25,449 nt of DNA from Paramuribaculum sp. (GCA_009775605.1 VSPV01000023.1:365-25813), one strand, 5' to 3'; counted from the first letter of the stretch, positions 1 to 8,271 are shown. Translations and numbers: made by a program. The notes: generated by a model from the letters alone, not told the origin.

Positions 1-118
1 CCCCGGGTTGCCCCCCGGGTTTCACCGCAACCGGGGGGTATTGGGCGGGCCCCCCCCGCCCTATGAGGGCGGCGCGGTCGCCGAGATTGGATCCTATGTT
101 GATATGGGCGGTGGGCAT
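1..118 (-). CDS. folK: Partial FolK-like gene (HPPK), damaged at the window edge
   Basis: Reading the minus strand from the ATG at 118-116 gives a short N-terminus, MPTAHINIGSNLGDRAALIG, which matches the conserved opening of 6-hydroxymethyl-7,8-dihydropterin pyrophosphokinase (GSNLGDR followed by a helix). In folate synthesis that enzyme transfers pyrophosphate from ATP to the pterin. The start lies 12 bp after the infB stop, so the gene could be co-transcribed with infB. Beyond about residue 20 the frame stays open but becomes Gly/Pro from runs of G and C, and no longer resembles the family. I infer that bases 1-60 are unreliable contig-end sequence rather than a real protein. The identification rests on about 20 residues only. 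Confidence 0.55.
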   Translation of the reverse strand, partial: MPTAHINIGSNLGDRAALIGRGGPAQYPPVAVKPGGQPG

Positions 119-130
119 GGCGAAGCTCGC

Positions 131-3103
131 TTAGAGCGTCTTCTTTACTTCCACTTCCTCATAGCATTCGATGATGTCGCCTTCCTTGATGTCGTTGTAT
201 CCGGAGATGTTGAGACCGCAGTCGTAGCCCGACACGACCTCTTTCACATCGTCCTTGAAACGCTTGAGCGAACCGAGGGCGCCGGTGTACTTCACGATGC
301 CGTCGCGGATGAGGCGCACCTTGGCTGAACGCTTGATGCGGCCTTCGCGCACCATACATCCGGCAACGGTGCCAACTTTGGATATATGGTAGGTCTGGAG
401 CACTTCGGCGGTACCGATCACCTCTTCCTTCACATCGGGGGCAAGCATGCCTTCCATGGCGTCCTTCACCTCCTCGATGGCCTGGTAGATTACCGAGTAG
501 AGGCGGATTTCTACGCCTTCACGCTCGGCCTCGCGGCGCGCGGCTACCGACGGGCGCACCTGGAAGCCGATGATTACGGCATTGGATGCGGCAGCCAGAT
601 CCACGTCGCTTTCCGAGATTTCGCCCACGGCCTTGTGGATGACGTTGACCTGAATCTCCTCGGTGGAGAGCTTGATGAGCGAGTCGGAGAGGGCTTCGAT
701 TGAACCGTCAACGTCGCCCTTCACGATTATGTTAAGCTCCTGGAAGTTGCCTATGGCGCGGCGGCGGCCGATATCCTCGAGGGTGAGAATCTTCTTGGTG
801 CGCATGCCGAGTTCGCGCTGAAGCTGCGCGCGCTTGGTGGCGATTTCGCGGGCTTCCTGCTCGGAGTCCATCACGTTGAAAGTGTCGCCTGCGGTGGGAG
901 CACCGTTCAGGCCCAGAATCAGCGCGGGTTCGGCGGGGCCGGCCTCCTGGATGCGCTGGTTGCGCTCGTTGAACATCGCCTTTACCTTACCGAAGTGGGT
1001 TCCGGCCAGGATTGTGTCGCCTACGTGGAGCGTGCCGTTCTGCACCAGCACCGTGGCTACATAGCCGCGGCCCTTGTCGAGCGACGACTCTATGATCGAG
1101 CCCACGGCCTTGCGCTCGGGGTTGGCCTTGAGGTCGAGCATCTCGGCCTCGAGGAGCACCTTTTCCATAAGCTCCGACACACCCATTCCTTTTTTGGCCG
1201 ATATGTCCTGGCTCTGGTATTTGCCGCCCCATTCCTCCACGAGGTAGTTCATGCCGGCCAGTTCTTCCTTGATTTTGTCGGGGTTGGCGGCCGGCTTGTC
1301 AATCTTGTTGATGGCGAATACTATAGGCACTCCGGCAGCCGAGGCATGGTTGATGGCCTCGATGGTCTGGGGCATCACGTCGTCGTCGGCGGCCACTATG
1401 ATTATACAGAGGTCGGTCACCTTGGCTCCGCGTGCACGCATGGCGGTGAATGCCTCGTGGCCCGGGGTGTCGAGGAAGGTGATGTGGCGGCCGTCGTGAA
1501 GCTTCACATTGTAGGCGCCGATGTGCTGGGTGATACCTCCGGCCTCGCCGGCAATAACGTTGGCGTTGCGGATATAGTCGAGGAGCGATGTCTTGCCGTG
1601 GTCAACATGGCCCATCACGGTTACGATAGGCGGACGCGACTGGAGATCTTCCTCGCGGTCTTCTTCGGTGGCTATGGCCTCTACAACCTCGGCTGAAACA
1701 TATTCGGTGCGGAAGCCGAATTCCTCGGCCACGATGTTGATTGTCTCGGCGTCAAGGCGCTGGTTGATCGAAACCATCACACCCAGGCTCATACAGGTGC
1801 CGATTACCTGGTTGATGGGCACGTTCATCATCGAGGCAAGGTCGTTGGCCGTAACGAATTCGGTGAGCTTGAGCACCTTGCTTTCGGCTGCTTCCATTTC
1901 GTGGGCCTCGCGTTCGCGCATTGCATTGGCCTCGCGCTTTTCCTTGCGCCACTTCACGCCTTTTTTCTGGCCTTTGTCCTTGTTGGTGAGACGGGCCAGT
2001 GTTTCCTTCACCTGCTTCTGTACGTCCTCGTCGTTCACCTCGGTGTGTACGGGGCGGCGGCGGTTTTCGCCGCGGCGTCCCTGACGTTCGCCGTTCTGCT
2101 GGTTACGCTCTCCGTTCTGCTGGTTGCGGCGCGATTCGCCGGTGCTCACGGTCTGTGCGCCGGTTTTTTCGATATCTATTTTCTCCTTGCCGCCTATGCG
2201 TTTGCGCTTCTTGCGGTCGCCAGATGCGGCTTGGCCGGGCTGTCCGGGACGTTGGGCTGCGGCGCGTTTGTCTTCCTTCGACTTTTTCTTGGGGCGGGTC
2301 GACTGGTTGATGGCGGAGAGATCGATTTTGCCTACAACGTTGATTGACGGGCCTCCCTTCACGGTGGTGGGAATGAAGTTCTCGCTTTCGGTCTTCGGCT
2401 TTTCCTCAGCGGGAGCGGCAGCCTGCGGTGCGGCGGGTTTGGCCGGAGCGGGTGCCTGCGCTTTGGGCGCTTCCGGTGCTTTTGGAGCTGGTTTTGCCGG
2501 AGCCTTGGACGCTTCGGGAGCTTTGGCCTCAACTTTTGGCGCAGGAGTCTGTGCGGGAGCCTTGGCAGGCTCTACGGGCGTTTCTTTTGCTGCATCTTTG
2601 GGCTTCGGGGCCTCAGCGGCTGCCGGGGCTTTCTTGACCTCCACCTTCACCTCGATTTTCACCGGGCGTTCCGGTGCGGCGGGGCGCGGAGACTCCTCCT
2701 TCACCGCAGGCGCGGGCGCAGGTGCCTCGGCCTTCGCGGGAGCCGGTTCGTCTGCTTTGGCCGGAGCCGGGGTCACGGTCTGCGGGCGGGGATTGGAGAG
2801 GTCGATTTTGCCCATGATGCGCGGTCCGGCAACCGACGGGGCTTCCAGTTTCACTTCTTCGGGTTTGGCCGGAGCGGCGGCTTTGGCCTTTTCTTTGTCG
2901 CGGTCCGAGCTTTTCTTGTCGGCCTGACGTTTAAGCTCGAAGTCGGGTTTATATTCTTTTATCAGCAGACTGTAGGCATCGTCGTCAATCCTCGAGTTGG
3001 GATTATTGTCGACCTGAATGCCTTTTTTCTGCAGAAATTCCACCACCGTCGCTATCGAGACGTTGATGTCTTTTGCTACTTTACTTATTTTAGTTCCGGC
3101 CAT
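131..3103 (-). CDS. infB: Translation initiation factor IF-2
   Basis: IF-2 is the cytosolic GTPase that places initiator fMet-tRNA on the 30S subunit and promotes 50S joining. At 990 residues it is long, as is common in Bacteroidetes. Residues 1-50 form the IF2_N helical domain. About 70-230 is a low-complexity Ala/Pro/Lys linker, and about 270-400 is a basic Arg/Lys/Gln stretch with a short tandem NQQNGER. The GTPase domain carries G1 GHVDHGKT at 498-505, G3 DTPGHE at 545-550 and G4 NKID at 599-602. Domains II, III and the C-terminal fMet-tRNA-binding domain follow to the end. It is the third gene of the rimP-nusA-infB block, 98 bp after nusA, a widely conserved order. No motif is missing. 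Confidence 0.98.
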   Translation of the reverse strand: MAGTKISKVAKDINVSIATVVEFLQKKGIQVDNNPNSRIDDDAYSLLIKEYKPDFELKRQADKKSSDRDKEKAKAAAPAKPEEVKLEAPSVAGPRIMGKIDLSNPRPQTVTPAPAKADEPAPAKAEAPAPAPAVKEESPRPAAPERPVKIEVKVEVKKAPAAAEAPKPKDAAKETPVEPAKAPAQTPAPKVEAKAPEASKAPAKPAPKAPEAPKAQAPAPAKPAAPQAAAPAEEKPKTESENFIPTTVKGGPSINVVGKIDLSAINQSTRPKKKSKEDKRAAAQRPGQPGQAASGDRKKRKRIGGKEKIDIEKTGAQTVSTGESRRNQQNGERNQQNGERQGRRGENRRRPVHTEVNDEDVQKQVKETLARLTNKDKGQKKGVKWRKEKREANAMREREAHEMEAAESKVLKLTEFVTANDLASMMNVPINQVIGTCMSLGVMVSINQRLDAETINIVAEEFGFRTEYVSAEVVEAIATEEDREEDLQSRPPIVTVMGHVDHGKTSLLDYIRNANVIAGEAGGITQHIGAYNVKLHDGRHITFLDTPGHEAFTAMRARGAKVTDLCIIIVAADDDVMPQTIEAINHASAAGVPIVFAINKIDKPAANPDKIKEELAGMNYLVEEWGGKYQSQDISAKKGMGVSELMEKVLLEAEMLDLKANPERKAVGSIIESSLDKGRGYVATVLVQNGTLHVGDTILAGTHFGKVKAMFNERNQRIQEAGPAEPALILGLNGAPTAGDTFNVMDSEQEAREIATKRAQLQRELGMRTKKILTLEDIGRRRAIGNFQELNIIVKGDVDGSIEALSDSLIKLSTEEIQVNVIHKAVGEISESDVDLAAASNAVIIGFQVRPSVAARREAEREGVEIRLYSVIYQAIEEVKDAMEGMLAPDVKEEVIGTAEVLQTYHISKVGTVAGCMVREGRIKRSAKVRLIRDGIVKYTGALGSLKRFKDDVKEVVSGYDCGLNISGYNDIKEGDIIECYEEVEVKKTL

Positions 3104-3201
3104 AAAGGGGTTTGAGTGATTGCTTGTTTTGATGTTGAAAAATGAAGAGAGAGTCTATCGGGCCCGCGGGCGCCTCTGTCGGGAAGGCTGCGGCCGGAGA
3201 A

Positions 3202-4554
3202 TTATTCCTCCGGAGCGTCCTCGTTTTCGGCAGCTTCGGGGGCGGGTTCCCCGGCGGCAGGAGCGGTGTCGCCTTCGGGCTGCGACGGCTCGGTGTAATC
3301 GTCGTCGAATTCGGCGCGAACCACACGTATCACCTGGTCAACGGTGTCTTCCTCCAGGTCGGCCTTGTCGATGAGAATCTGGCGCGGGGTGCTCAGCACG
3401 TTCTTGGCGGTGATGCAGCCTATGTTTTTGAGGGCGTCGATTACCCACTCGTCTATTTCGTCCTTGAATTCGTCAAGGTAGATGTCGTCCTCGTCCATTT
3501 CGTCGGAGTCGCGGTATACGTCGATTATGTATCCGGTGAGCTTCGAGGCGAGCTTGATGTTGAGGCCGCCCTTGCCGATGGCCAGCGATACCTCTTCGGG
3601 GCGCAGGAACACTTCGGCTTTCTTCTCTTCCTCGTCGAGGCGTATCGACGATATCTTGGCGGGGCTGAGTGCACGCTGGATGAAGAGCGAGGGGTTGGCG
3701 GTGTAGTTGATCACGTCGATGTTCTCGTTGCGGAGCTCACGCACGATTCCGTGGATTCGCGAACCTTTCACACCCACGCATGCGCCTACGGGGTCGATGC
3801 GGTCGTCGTAGCTTTCCACGGCTATCTTGGCGCGCTCTCCCGGGATGCGGGCCACGGCGCGGATGTTGATGAGGCCGTCGTGGATCTCAGGAACCTCTAT
3901 CTCGAAGAGGCGGCGCAGGAAGTTCTCGCTGGTGCGCGACACGGTGATTTTGGGATTGTTGTTCTTGTTGTCAACGTTGCTAACAACGGCTCTCACGGTC
4001 TCGCCCTTGCGGAAGAAGTCGCCGGGTATCGACTCGCTCTTGGGAAGGAGAAGCTCGTTTTTGTCGTCGTCGAGCAGCAGTGTCTCGCGCGACCATGTCT
4101 GATACACTTCGCCGCTCACGAGCTCGCCTTCGAGTTCCTTGAACTTATTGTAGATGGCCTCTTTCTGGAGGTCGAGGATTTTCGACTGGAGTGTCTGGCG
4201 CAGGTTGAGGATGGCGCGGCGGCCGAAGTCGGCGAATATGATTTCCTTGGTGTGTTCCTCGCCTATCTCCACATCGGGGTCGGAATCGGCGCGGGCGTCA
4301 GAAAGGCTTATCTCCATGTTGGGGTCGGTAACCTCGCCGTCGGGCACCACGGTGAGATTCTGGAATATCTGCACGTCGCCTTTGTCGGGGTTCATGATCA
4401 CGTCGAGATTCTCGTCGGTGCCGAACATTTTTGCCAGCACGTTGCGGAACGATTCCTCGAGCACGCTTATCATTGTGGTTTTGTCGATGTTCTTGAGTTC
4501 CTTGAACTCGGCAAAGCGCTCCACCATGTCGGGAGCTTCCTCTTTTTTAGCCAT
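3202..4554 (-). CDS. nusA: Transcription termination/antitermination factor NusA
   Basis: NusA binds RNA polymerase and nascent RNA and modulates pausing, termination and antitermination. The 450-residue protein shows the expected order: an N-terminal RNAP-binding domain to about residue 130, an S1 domain at about 135-205, KH1 at about 215-290 (GACVGVKGSRI) and KH2 at about 300-355 (IGKGGLNIKLASKLTG). A helical segment at about 385-420 resembles one helix-hairpin-helix unit, and an acidic tail rich in Glu, Ala and Pro ends the protein. The E. coli protein has two C-terminal AR repeats. Those are not evident here, as in many Bacteroidetes. It starts 57 bp after the rimP stop and precedes infB, consistent with one transcript. 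Confidence 0.97.
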   Translation of the reverse strand: MAKKEEAPDMVERFAEFKELKNIDKTTMISVLEESFRNVLAKMFGTDENLDVIMNPDKGDVQIFQNLTVVPDGEVTDPNMEISLSDARADSDPDVEIGEEHTKEIIFADFGRRAILNLRQTLQSKILDLQKEAIYNKFKELEGELVSGEVYQTWSRETLLLDDDKNELLLPKSESIPGDFFRKGETVRAVVSNVDNKNNNPKITVSRTSENFLRRLFEIEVPEIHDGLINIRAVARIPGERAKIAVESYDDRIDPVGACVGVKGSRIHGIVRELRNENIDVINYTANPSLFIQRALSPAKISSIRLDEEEKKAEVFLRPEEVSLAIGKGGLNIKLASKLTGYIIDVYRDSDEMDEDDIYLDEFKDEIDEWVIDALKNIGCITAKNVLSTPRQILIDKADLEEDTVDQVIRVVRAEFDDDYTEPSQPEGDTAPAAGEPAPEAAENEDAPEE

Positions 4555-4611
4555 TTTGTGTAGTATGTTTTTGTTGATTTATTCTTTGATTAGAGAGAAC
4601 GCCTCGCCGGC

Positions 4612-5085
4612 TTATTTGAAGCTGAGGAGATAGCGCACGGTCCGGGTGTCGGCCACGTTCATTTCCACGCTGCGGTCCACGATCACGGGACGTTTCTTTC
4701 CTTCCTCTTTCACCTTTTCCTTTACGGTCATGGTGAATGCCGCGCCGTCGGGGCTGACTGACTGGAGCGTGCCGGTGAGCTTGCGGCCGTCGCGCGTGAG
4801 CACTTCTATTTCGTTGCCTATGTTTTTCTCATACTGCCCTTTCACTTTGAAGGGGGAGGTGAGTCCGGCCGATCCTACTTCGAGCTCGTAGTCCTCCACA
4901 TCGCGGTCGAATGCGGATTCTATCTGCTGGGTGAGGCGTGTGCAGTCTTCTATGTCTACGCCACGGCATGAGTCGATTTCAACCACTATGCGGTTGTCGG
5001 GGCTCACAGTGAGGTCAACCAGAAACAGGTCGGTACCCTCAAGGTCTTTTTCTATTTCCTGAGTTAAAAGTTGCTTGTCAATCAT
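4612..5085 (-). CDS. rimP: Ribosome maturation factor RimP
   Basis: RimP is a small cytosolic factor needed for late 30S subunit assembly. The protein is 157 residues, normal for the family. The N-terminal alpha/beta domain contains GVDIEDCTRLTQQIE and the family signature region YELEVGSAGLTSPFK. The C-terminal beta-barrel (Sm-like) domain follows from about residue 85. I chose the ATG at 5085-5083, giving MIDKQLLTQE. The frame is open further upstream, to 5184, but that extension would run through a strong promoter at 5137-5168 and has no family resemblance. It is the first gene of the rimP-nusA-infB block. Confidence 0.95.
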   Translation of the reverse strand: MIDKQLLTQEIEKDLEGTDLFLVDLTVSPDNRIVVEIDSCRGVDIEDCTRLTQQIESAFDRDVEDYELEVGSAGLTSPFKVKGQYEKNIGNEIEVLTRDGRKLTGTLQSVSPDGAAFTMTVKEKVKEEGKKRPVIVDRSVEMNVADTRTVRYLLSFK

Positions 5086-5136
5086 GTTGCGGCAAATAAA
5101 ATGGAGGAAGCGTCTGCCCCCTCCGTGGAATTGATG

Positions 5137-5168
5137 CAAAATTACACAATTCCGGCCGCAAAAGCAAA
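5137..5168 (-). promoter_or_regulatory. Bacteroidetes-type promoter for rimP-nusA-infB
   Basis: On the minus strand the sequence reads TTTG (5168-5165), 20 bases, then TAATTTTG (5144-5137). This fits the published Bacteroides consensus of a -33 TTTG and a -7 TAnnTTTG. Transcription would start near 5130, leaving a leader of about 45 nt before the rimP ATG at 5085. The placement also excludes the longer upstream reading of rimP. It is the best promoter match in the window. Confidence 0.85.
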
Positions 5169-5207
5169 TCGCGGGCAGCGGCAATGCAGTCTAATGGGTG
5201 GGTGGAT

Positions 5208-5260
5208 TTAAATATTAACACTTCTGCGGGTAATTTTATTAAATATTAACAATAGAAGTG
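5208..5260. promoter_or_regulatory. Direct-repeat plus inverted-repeat operator-like region
   Basis: The 13-mer TTAAATATTAACA occurs at 5208-5220 and again at 5239-5251, exactly 31 bp apart, about three helical turns. Interleaved with these are CACTTCT (5219-5225) and its reverse complement AGAAGTG (5254-5260). The block lies between the rimP promoter and the promoter of the GH110 gene, about 45-100 bp upstream of the latter. That position would suit an activator or a shared regulator of the divergent pair. The repeats are seen; regulation is inferred. Confidence 0.4.
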
Positions 5261-5283
5261 GTTCCGTTGTCTTATGGCATTGC

Positions 5284-5313
5284 CTTGTGGTGTGCTGATT
5301 TTGACTAATTTTG
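5284..5313 (+). promoter_or_regulatory. Probable promoter of the GH110 gene
   Basis: TAATTTTG at 5306-5313 matches the Bacteroidetes -7 element TAnnTTTG. A weaker -33 candidate, CTTG at 5284-5287, lies 18 bp upstream. Transcription would begin about 5320, roughly 40 nt before the chosen ATG at 5361. This supports the ATG followed by a signal peptide over the earlier in-frame ATG at 5274. Confidence 0.6.
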
Positions 5314-5360
5314 TGCCGCTTTCTCCTTGGAAAAAATACTTTTTGCTAACACTGTTTTTT

Positions 5361-7163
5361 ATGAAAATAAAGACTATCATCGCAGCCGTTGCCCTTGTGG
5401 CTGCCCAGAGCGCCGTGGCCGCTGTGGTTACCGTGGATATGACGCGCCATGGCATCCGCCCCGGGGCCTCCGATCTCTCCCGCCGCATAGAGCGTGTTCT
5501 TTCGTCGCTCACCACCCATCCCGACTCCGACGAGGTTGTGCTCAGCTTCGCCCCCGGCCGTTACGATTTCTATCCCGACAAGGCCATAAAGCGCGAGCTG
5601 TTCATATCCAACCACGACCAGACAAATCCCCGCACCGTGGGCCTGATGCTCGACTCTCTCCACAATGTGACGATTGACGGCGCCGGGTCCGATTTCGTGT
5701 TCCACGGACGCATGCTTCCCGTTGCCGCCGTAGGCTGCACCGGGCTTACGCTTACCGATTTCACCATCGATTTCGAGAATCCGCAGATAGCGCAGGTGCG
5801 CATCACCGATTCCGGTTCGCGAGGCATCACCTTCACCCCCGAACCCTGGGTGAAATGGCGTCTGGCCTCCGACGGTTCCTTCGAGACCTACGGCGAGGGC
5901 TGGACTCTCCGACCCGCAAGCGGTATAGCGTTTGAGACCGAGACACGCCATATAGTCTACAACACCTCCGACCTTCCCGTGAACCTTTCGGGCATAATCA
6001 AGGCTCCCAATGGCCAGCTCCTTGCTCCCAAGTGGGTCGATTCACGGCTTAAGCCCGGCATGGCCGTGGCCCTGCGCGGGTGGGAACGTCCGGCACCCGG
6101 AATTTTCCTTGACGAGTGCATTTCCACCACCCTCTCCAACGTGAAGGTGCATTATGCCGAGGGTATGGGCCTGATAGCCCAGATGTGCAATGACATCACT
6201 CTCGATGAGTTCGACGTGTGTCTGCGCGATGAGTCTCCCCGCTTCTTCACCACTCAGGCCGACGCCACCCATTTCTCGGGCTGCAGCGGCCTTATCGAGT
6301 CGCGCGGTGGCTACTATGAGGGAATGATGGACGATGCCATAAACGTTCACGGCACTTATCTCAAAATAACCTCCTCGGAGAATTCCCGCACTCTCGTCGG
6401 GCGCTACATGCATCCGCAGTCCTACGGCTTCCGCTGGGGCGCTCCCGGCGATTCCGTGCAGCTGGTGCTCTCGGCGGTTATGCAGCCTCTGGGCGAGCCC
6501 AATGTGATAGAGGCTATCGAACCGGTCGACGCTCCCACGGCACATGGCGCCAAGGAATTCCGCATCACGTTGAGCAATCCTGTGGATCTTCCCGTTGGTG
6601 AGCCTGTTGGAATAGAAAATCTCACGGCAAGTCCCGAAGTGGTGTTTGCCGACAATGTCATTGCCAACAACCGCGCCCGTGGCGCGCTGTTCAGCACCCC
6701 GCGGCGCGTGGAGTGCCTCAACAATGTGTTCGACCATGTTTCGGGCACGGCCGTGCTTCTGTGCGGCGACTGCAACGGATGGTATGAGACCGGTGCCTGC
6801 CGCGACGTGCTCATCCGTGGCAACCGCTTCATCAACAATCTCAGCAGCCTCTTCCAGTTTACCGAAGCCGTGATTTCAATCTATCCCGAGATTCCCGACC
6901 TTGCGTCGCAGACCGAGTGTTTCCACGGCGGAGAGGGCTATCCCGGAGTGGTAATCGAAGGCAATGATTTCGTAACGTTCGACGCTCCGCTTGTCTTTGC
7001 CCGCTCCATCGACGGTCTGCGCATCGCCGGCAACACAATTACCGTTTCGGAGGAATATAAGCCTTTCCACCACAACCGCTTCAACTTCCGCTTCGAGAAA
7101 TCACGCCGCGTGACGCTCGACGCCAACCGCTTCAATCAGCCCTTCTCCGTCAGCTTCGACTGA
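5361..7163 (+). CDS. Secreted GH110 alpha-1,3-galactosidase
   Basis: GH110 enzymes remove terminal alpha-1,3-linked galactose, as in blood-group B and linear B glycans, with inversion of configuration. The 600-residue protein begins with a typical signal peptide (MKIKTIIAAVALVAAQSAVA), so it should act in the periplasm or at the surface. The mature start (VTVDMTRHGIRPGASDLS) and later repeated short strands are those of a right-handed parallel beta-helix. Asp301, Asp324 and Asp325 (the last two in MMDDAINVHGTY) have the spacing of the acidic residues I recall as catalytic in a structurally studied GH110 enzyme. No susC/susD pair or other glycoside hydrolase is adjacent, so it stands outside a visible polysaccharide utilisation locus. 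I cannot tell the subfamily (branched B antigen only, or linear too) from sequence alone. Confidence 0.87.
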   Translation: MKIKTIIAAVALVAAQSAVAAVVTVDMTRHGIRPGASDLSRRIERVLSSLTTHPDSDEVVLSFAPGRYDFYPDKAIKRELFISNHDQTNPRTVGLMLDSLHNVTIDGAGSDFVFHGRMLPVAAVGCTGLTLTDFTIDFENPQIAQVRITDSGSRGITFTPEPWVKWRLASDGSFETYGEGWTLRPASGIAFETETRHIVYNTSDLPVNLSGIIKAPNGQLLAPKWVDSRLKPGMAVALRGWERPAPGIFLDECISTTLSNVKVHYAEGMGLIAQMCNDITLDEFDVCLRDESPRFFTTQADATHFSGCSGLIESRGGYYEGMMDDAINVHGTYLKITSSENSRTLVGRYMHPQSYGFRWGAPGDSVQLVLSAVMQPLGEPNVIEAIEPVDAPTAHGAKEFRITLSNPVDLPVGEPVGIENLTASPEVVFADNVIANNRARGALFSTPRRVECLNNVFDHVSGTAVLLCGDCNGWYETGACRDVLIRGNRFINNLSSLFQFTEAVISIYPEIPDLASQTECFHGGEGYPGVVIEGNDFVTFDAPLVFARSIDGLRIAGNTITVSEEYKPFHHNRFNFRFEKSRRVTLDANRFNQPFSVSFD

Positions 7164-7239
7164 TGCCATGCATGGCGTGATGCAAAAAACAATCTCACCC
7201 TGCGCCACTGCTATAAAAGACAAACCGCGATAAAATAAA

Positions 7240-7292
7240 AACCCGCCTCAGCGTTGCCATAGCCCTTTCGGGCCGAGACGCGGAGGCGGGTT
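7240..7292 (-). terminator. Terminator between convergent GH110 and rubrerythrin genes
   Basis: AACCCGCCTC (7240-7249) pairs perfectly with GAGGCGGGTT (7283-7292), with further pairing inside and a nested GCCC-tttc-GGGC. Read on the minus strand the stem is followed by a T-rich run, TTTTTATTTTAT. It is therefore a strong intrinsic terminator for rubrerythrin. In the plus direction the tail (ttgctttgat) is weaker but could still help end the GH110 transcript. Confidence 0.85.
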
Positions 7293-7323
7293 GCTTTGAT
7301 AATTGAATTATTTGAAGCGCGGG

Positions 7324-7911
7324 TTATTCATCAGGTTCGTCTATAGCCATATAGTGCTGATAGGGATGGTCGCAGGCCGGGCATACCTTCGGAGGCTCCG
7401 TTCCCTTATACTGGTATCCGCATACCAGGCACTGCCATGTCACGGGTTTCTCGCGTTTCCATACCGTGCCCTCCTTCACCTGCTTCAAGTAGCGCATGAA
7501 GCGGCGGTGGTGGCGGTTTTCAATCTCGGCAATGGCGCGGAAGTGGTCGGCGATTTCGGGGAAACCCTCCTTTTCGGCCACCTCGGCCGATGCGGTGTAG
7601 AGCTTCACGCCTTCGTTGATTTCTTCCTTGGCGGCGATTTCAAGGTTTTCGGCTGTTGTGCCGATTACGCCTGCATCAGCTGCCATAGGCACCTCAACGG
7701 AGCCTCCCTCAAGGAACTTGAAGAAAACCTTTCCGTGGTGCATTTCATTTTCCGCCGTCTCGCGGAAAATCTGGCCGATGGGGAAATACTGCTCCTTATC
7801 GGCCTTCTGTGCATAGAAATTATAGCGTGTATATGCCGACGACTCAGCCAGATAGGCAATCACCAGATTCTTCTCCGTCTGTGTGCCCTTAATGCTTTTC
7901 TTTGTGCTCAT
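7324..7911 (-). CDS. rbr: Rubrerythrin
   Basis: Rubrerythrin is a cytosolic non-haem iron peroxidase that reduces hydrogen peroxide in anaerobes. The 195-residue protein has the usual two parts. A four-helix ferritin-like domain carries the diiron ligands, seen as Glu23, E-x2-H at 56-59, the KEEINE segment at 95-100, and the E-x2-H at 131-134. A C-terminal rubredoxin-like domain has Cys161, Cys164, Cys177 and Cys180 (CLVCG and CPACDHP) for the Fe(SCys)4 site. Length and motif order are normal. It appears monocistronic: terminators lie both downstream (7240-7292) and between it and secDF (8212-8241). I did not find a convincing TAnnTTTG promoter upstream. Confidence 0.96.
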   Translation of the reverse strand: MSTKKSIKGTQTEKNLVIAYLAESSAYTRYNFYAQKADKEQYFPIGQIFRETAENEMHHGKVFFKFLEGGSVEVPMAADAGVIGTTAENLEIAAKEEINEGVKLYTASAEVAEKEGFPEIADHFRAIAEIENRHHRRFMRYLKQVKEGTVWKREKPVTWQCLVCGYQYKGTEPPKVCPACDHPYQHYMAIDEPDE

Positions 7912-8054
7912 AGTTTTACGATTTTATTTTTCAGACTACCGATATAACACCTTCCTCTTCCCTAATGTTCACCCGTATTCCGCCTTTGTTCACTTATTAC
8001 AGTATGAGCATTTCACGGAGTGGGTGCTTCAAAACTTAATTTGCCATTCTTATT

Positions 8055-8127
8055 GTAGGGATGCACGCTCGTGCATCCGTTGCTCTCCCTTTTCATTGTC
8101 ATCGGCTGCTGCATGGAGCAGCCCTAC
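8055..8127. repeat. Candidate REP/BIME-like paired palindrome element
   Basis: The 73-bp segment starts GTAGGG and ends CCCTAC, so each strand begins with GTAGGG. The left half is a hairpin of GGATGCACG (8059-8067) and CGTGCATCC (8070-8078). The right half is GGCTGCT (8104-8110) and AGCAGCC (8117-8123). A GTAGGG-headed palindrome pair in inverted orientation is the layout of REP doublets moved by RAYT transposases. Only one copy is visible, so dispersal across the genome is untested. Confidence 0.5.
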
Positions 8128-8211
8128 TTTTCGCGGTTTTGCAGCACCTTCGGTTTTCTCCGACATGGGATTGTGTCGATAACTCCACATAAGCCTCTTC
8201 ATTACGAAAAA

Positions 8212-8241
8212 AAGGCCATGCTGAAATTTCAGCATGGCCTT
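8212..8241 (-). terminator. secDF intrinsic terminator, perfect 30-bp palindrome
   Basis: The 15-base arm AAGGCCATGCTGAAA (8212-8226) is followed immediately by its exact reverse complement (8227-8241). Read on the minus strand it ends in a run of seven T (8217 side, from 8213 down to 8207), 30 bp after the secDF stop. This is a textbook Rho-independent terminator for secDF. Confidence 0.92.
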
Positions 8242-8271
8242 CTTGGATTATCGGATTGCTTTCAGCCTTTA

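Larger units (their letters stand above)
7912..8271. other. Intergenic spacer between rubrerythrin and secDF
   Basis: No credible gene lies in these 360 bp. The open frames across it have no family resemblance and run through the hairpins described separately. It holds the rubrerythrin upstream region (about 7912-8054), a paired-palindrome element (8055-8127), about 80 bp with nothing recognisable, and the secDF terminator (8212-8241). Confidence 0.7.

Noticed and set aside
3142..4563. Long open frame on the plus strand across nusA, with similar ones at 8734-10158 (secDF), 11884-13302 (terL) and 19672-21252 (metG)
   Set aside because: They mirror well-identified genes in G+C-rich DNA, have odd His/Val/Gly-rich composition, and match no family.
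5086..5184. Upstream extension of rimP
   Set aside because: It would cross the TTTG-N20-TAATTTTG promoter and adds residues unlike RimP.
5274..5360. Earlier ATG for the GH110 gene
   Set aside because: It lies upstream of the TAATTTTG promoter element, and the ATG at 5361 gives a clean signal peptide.
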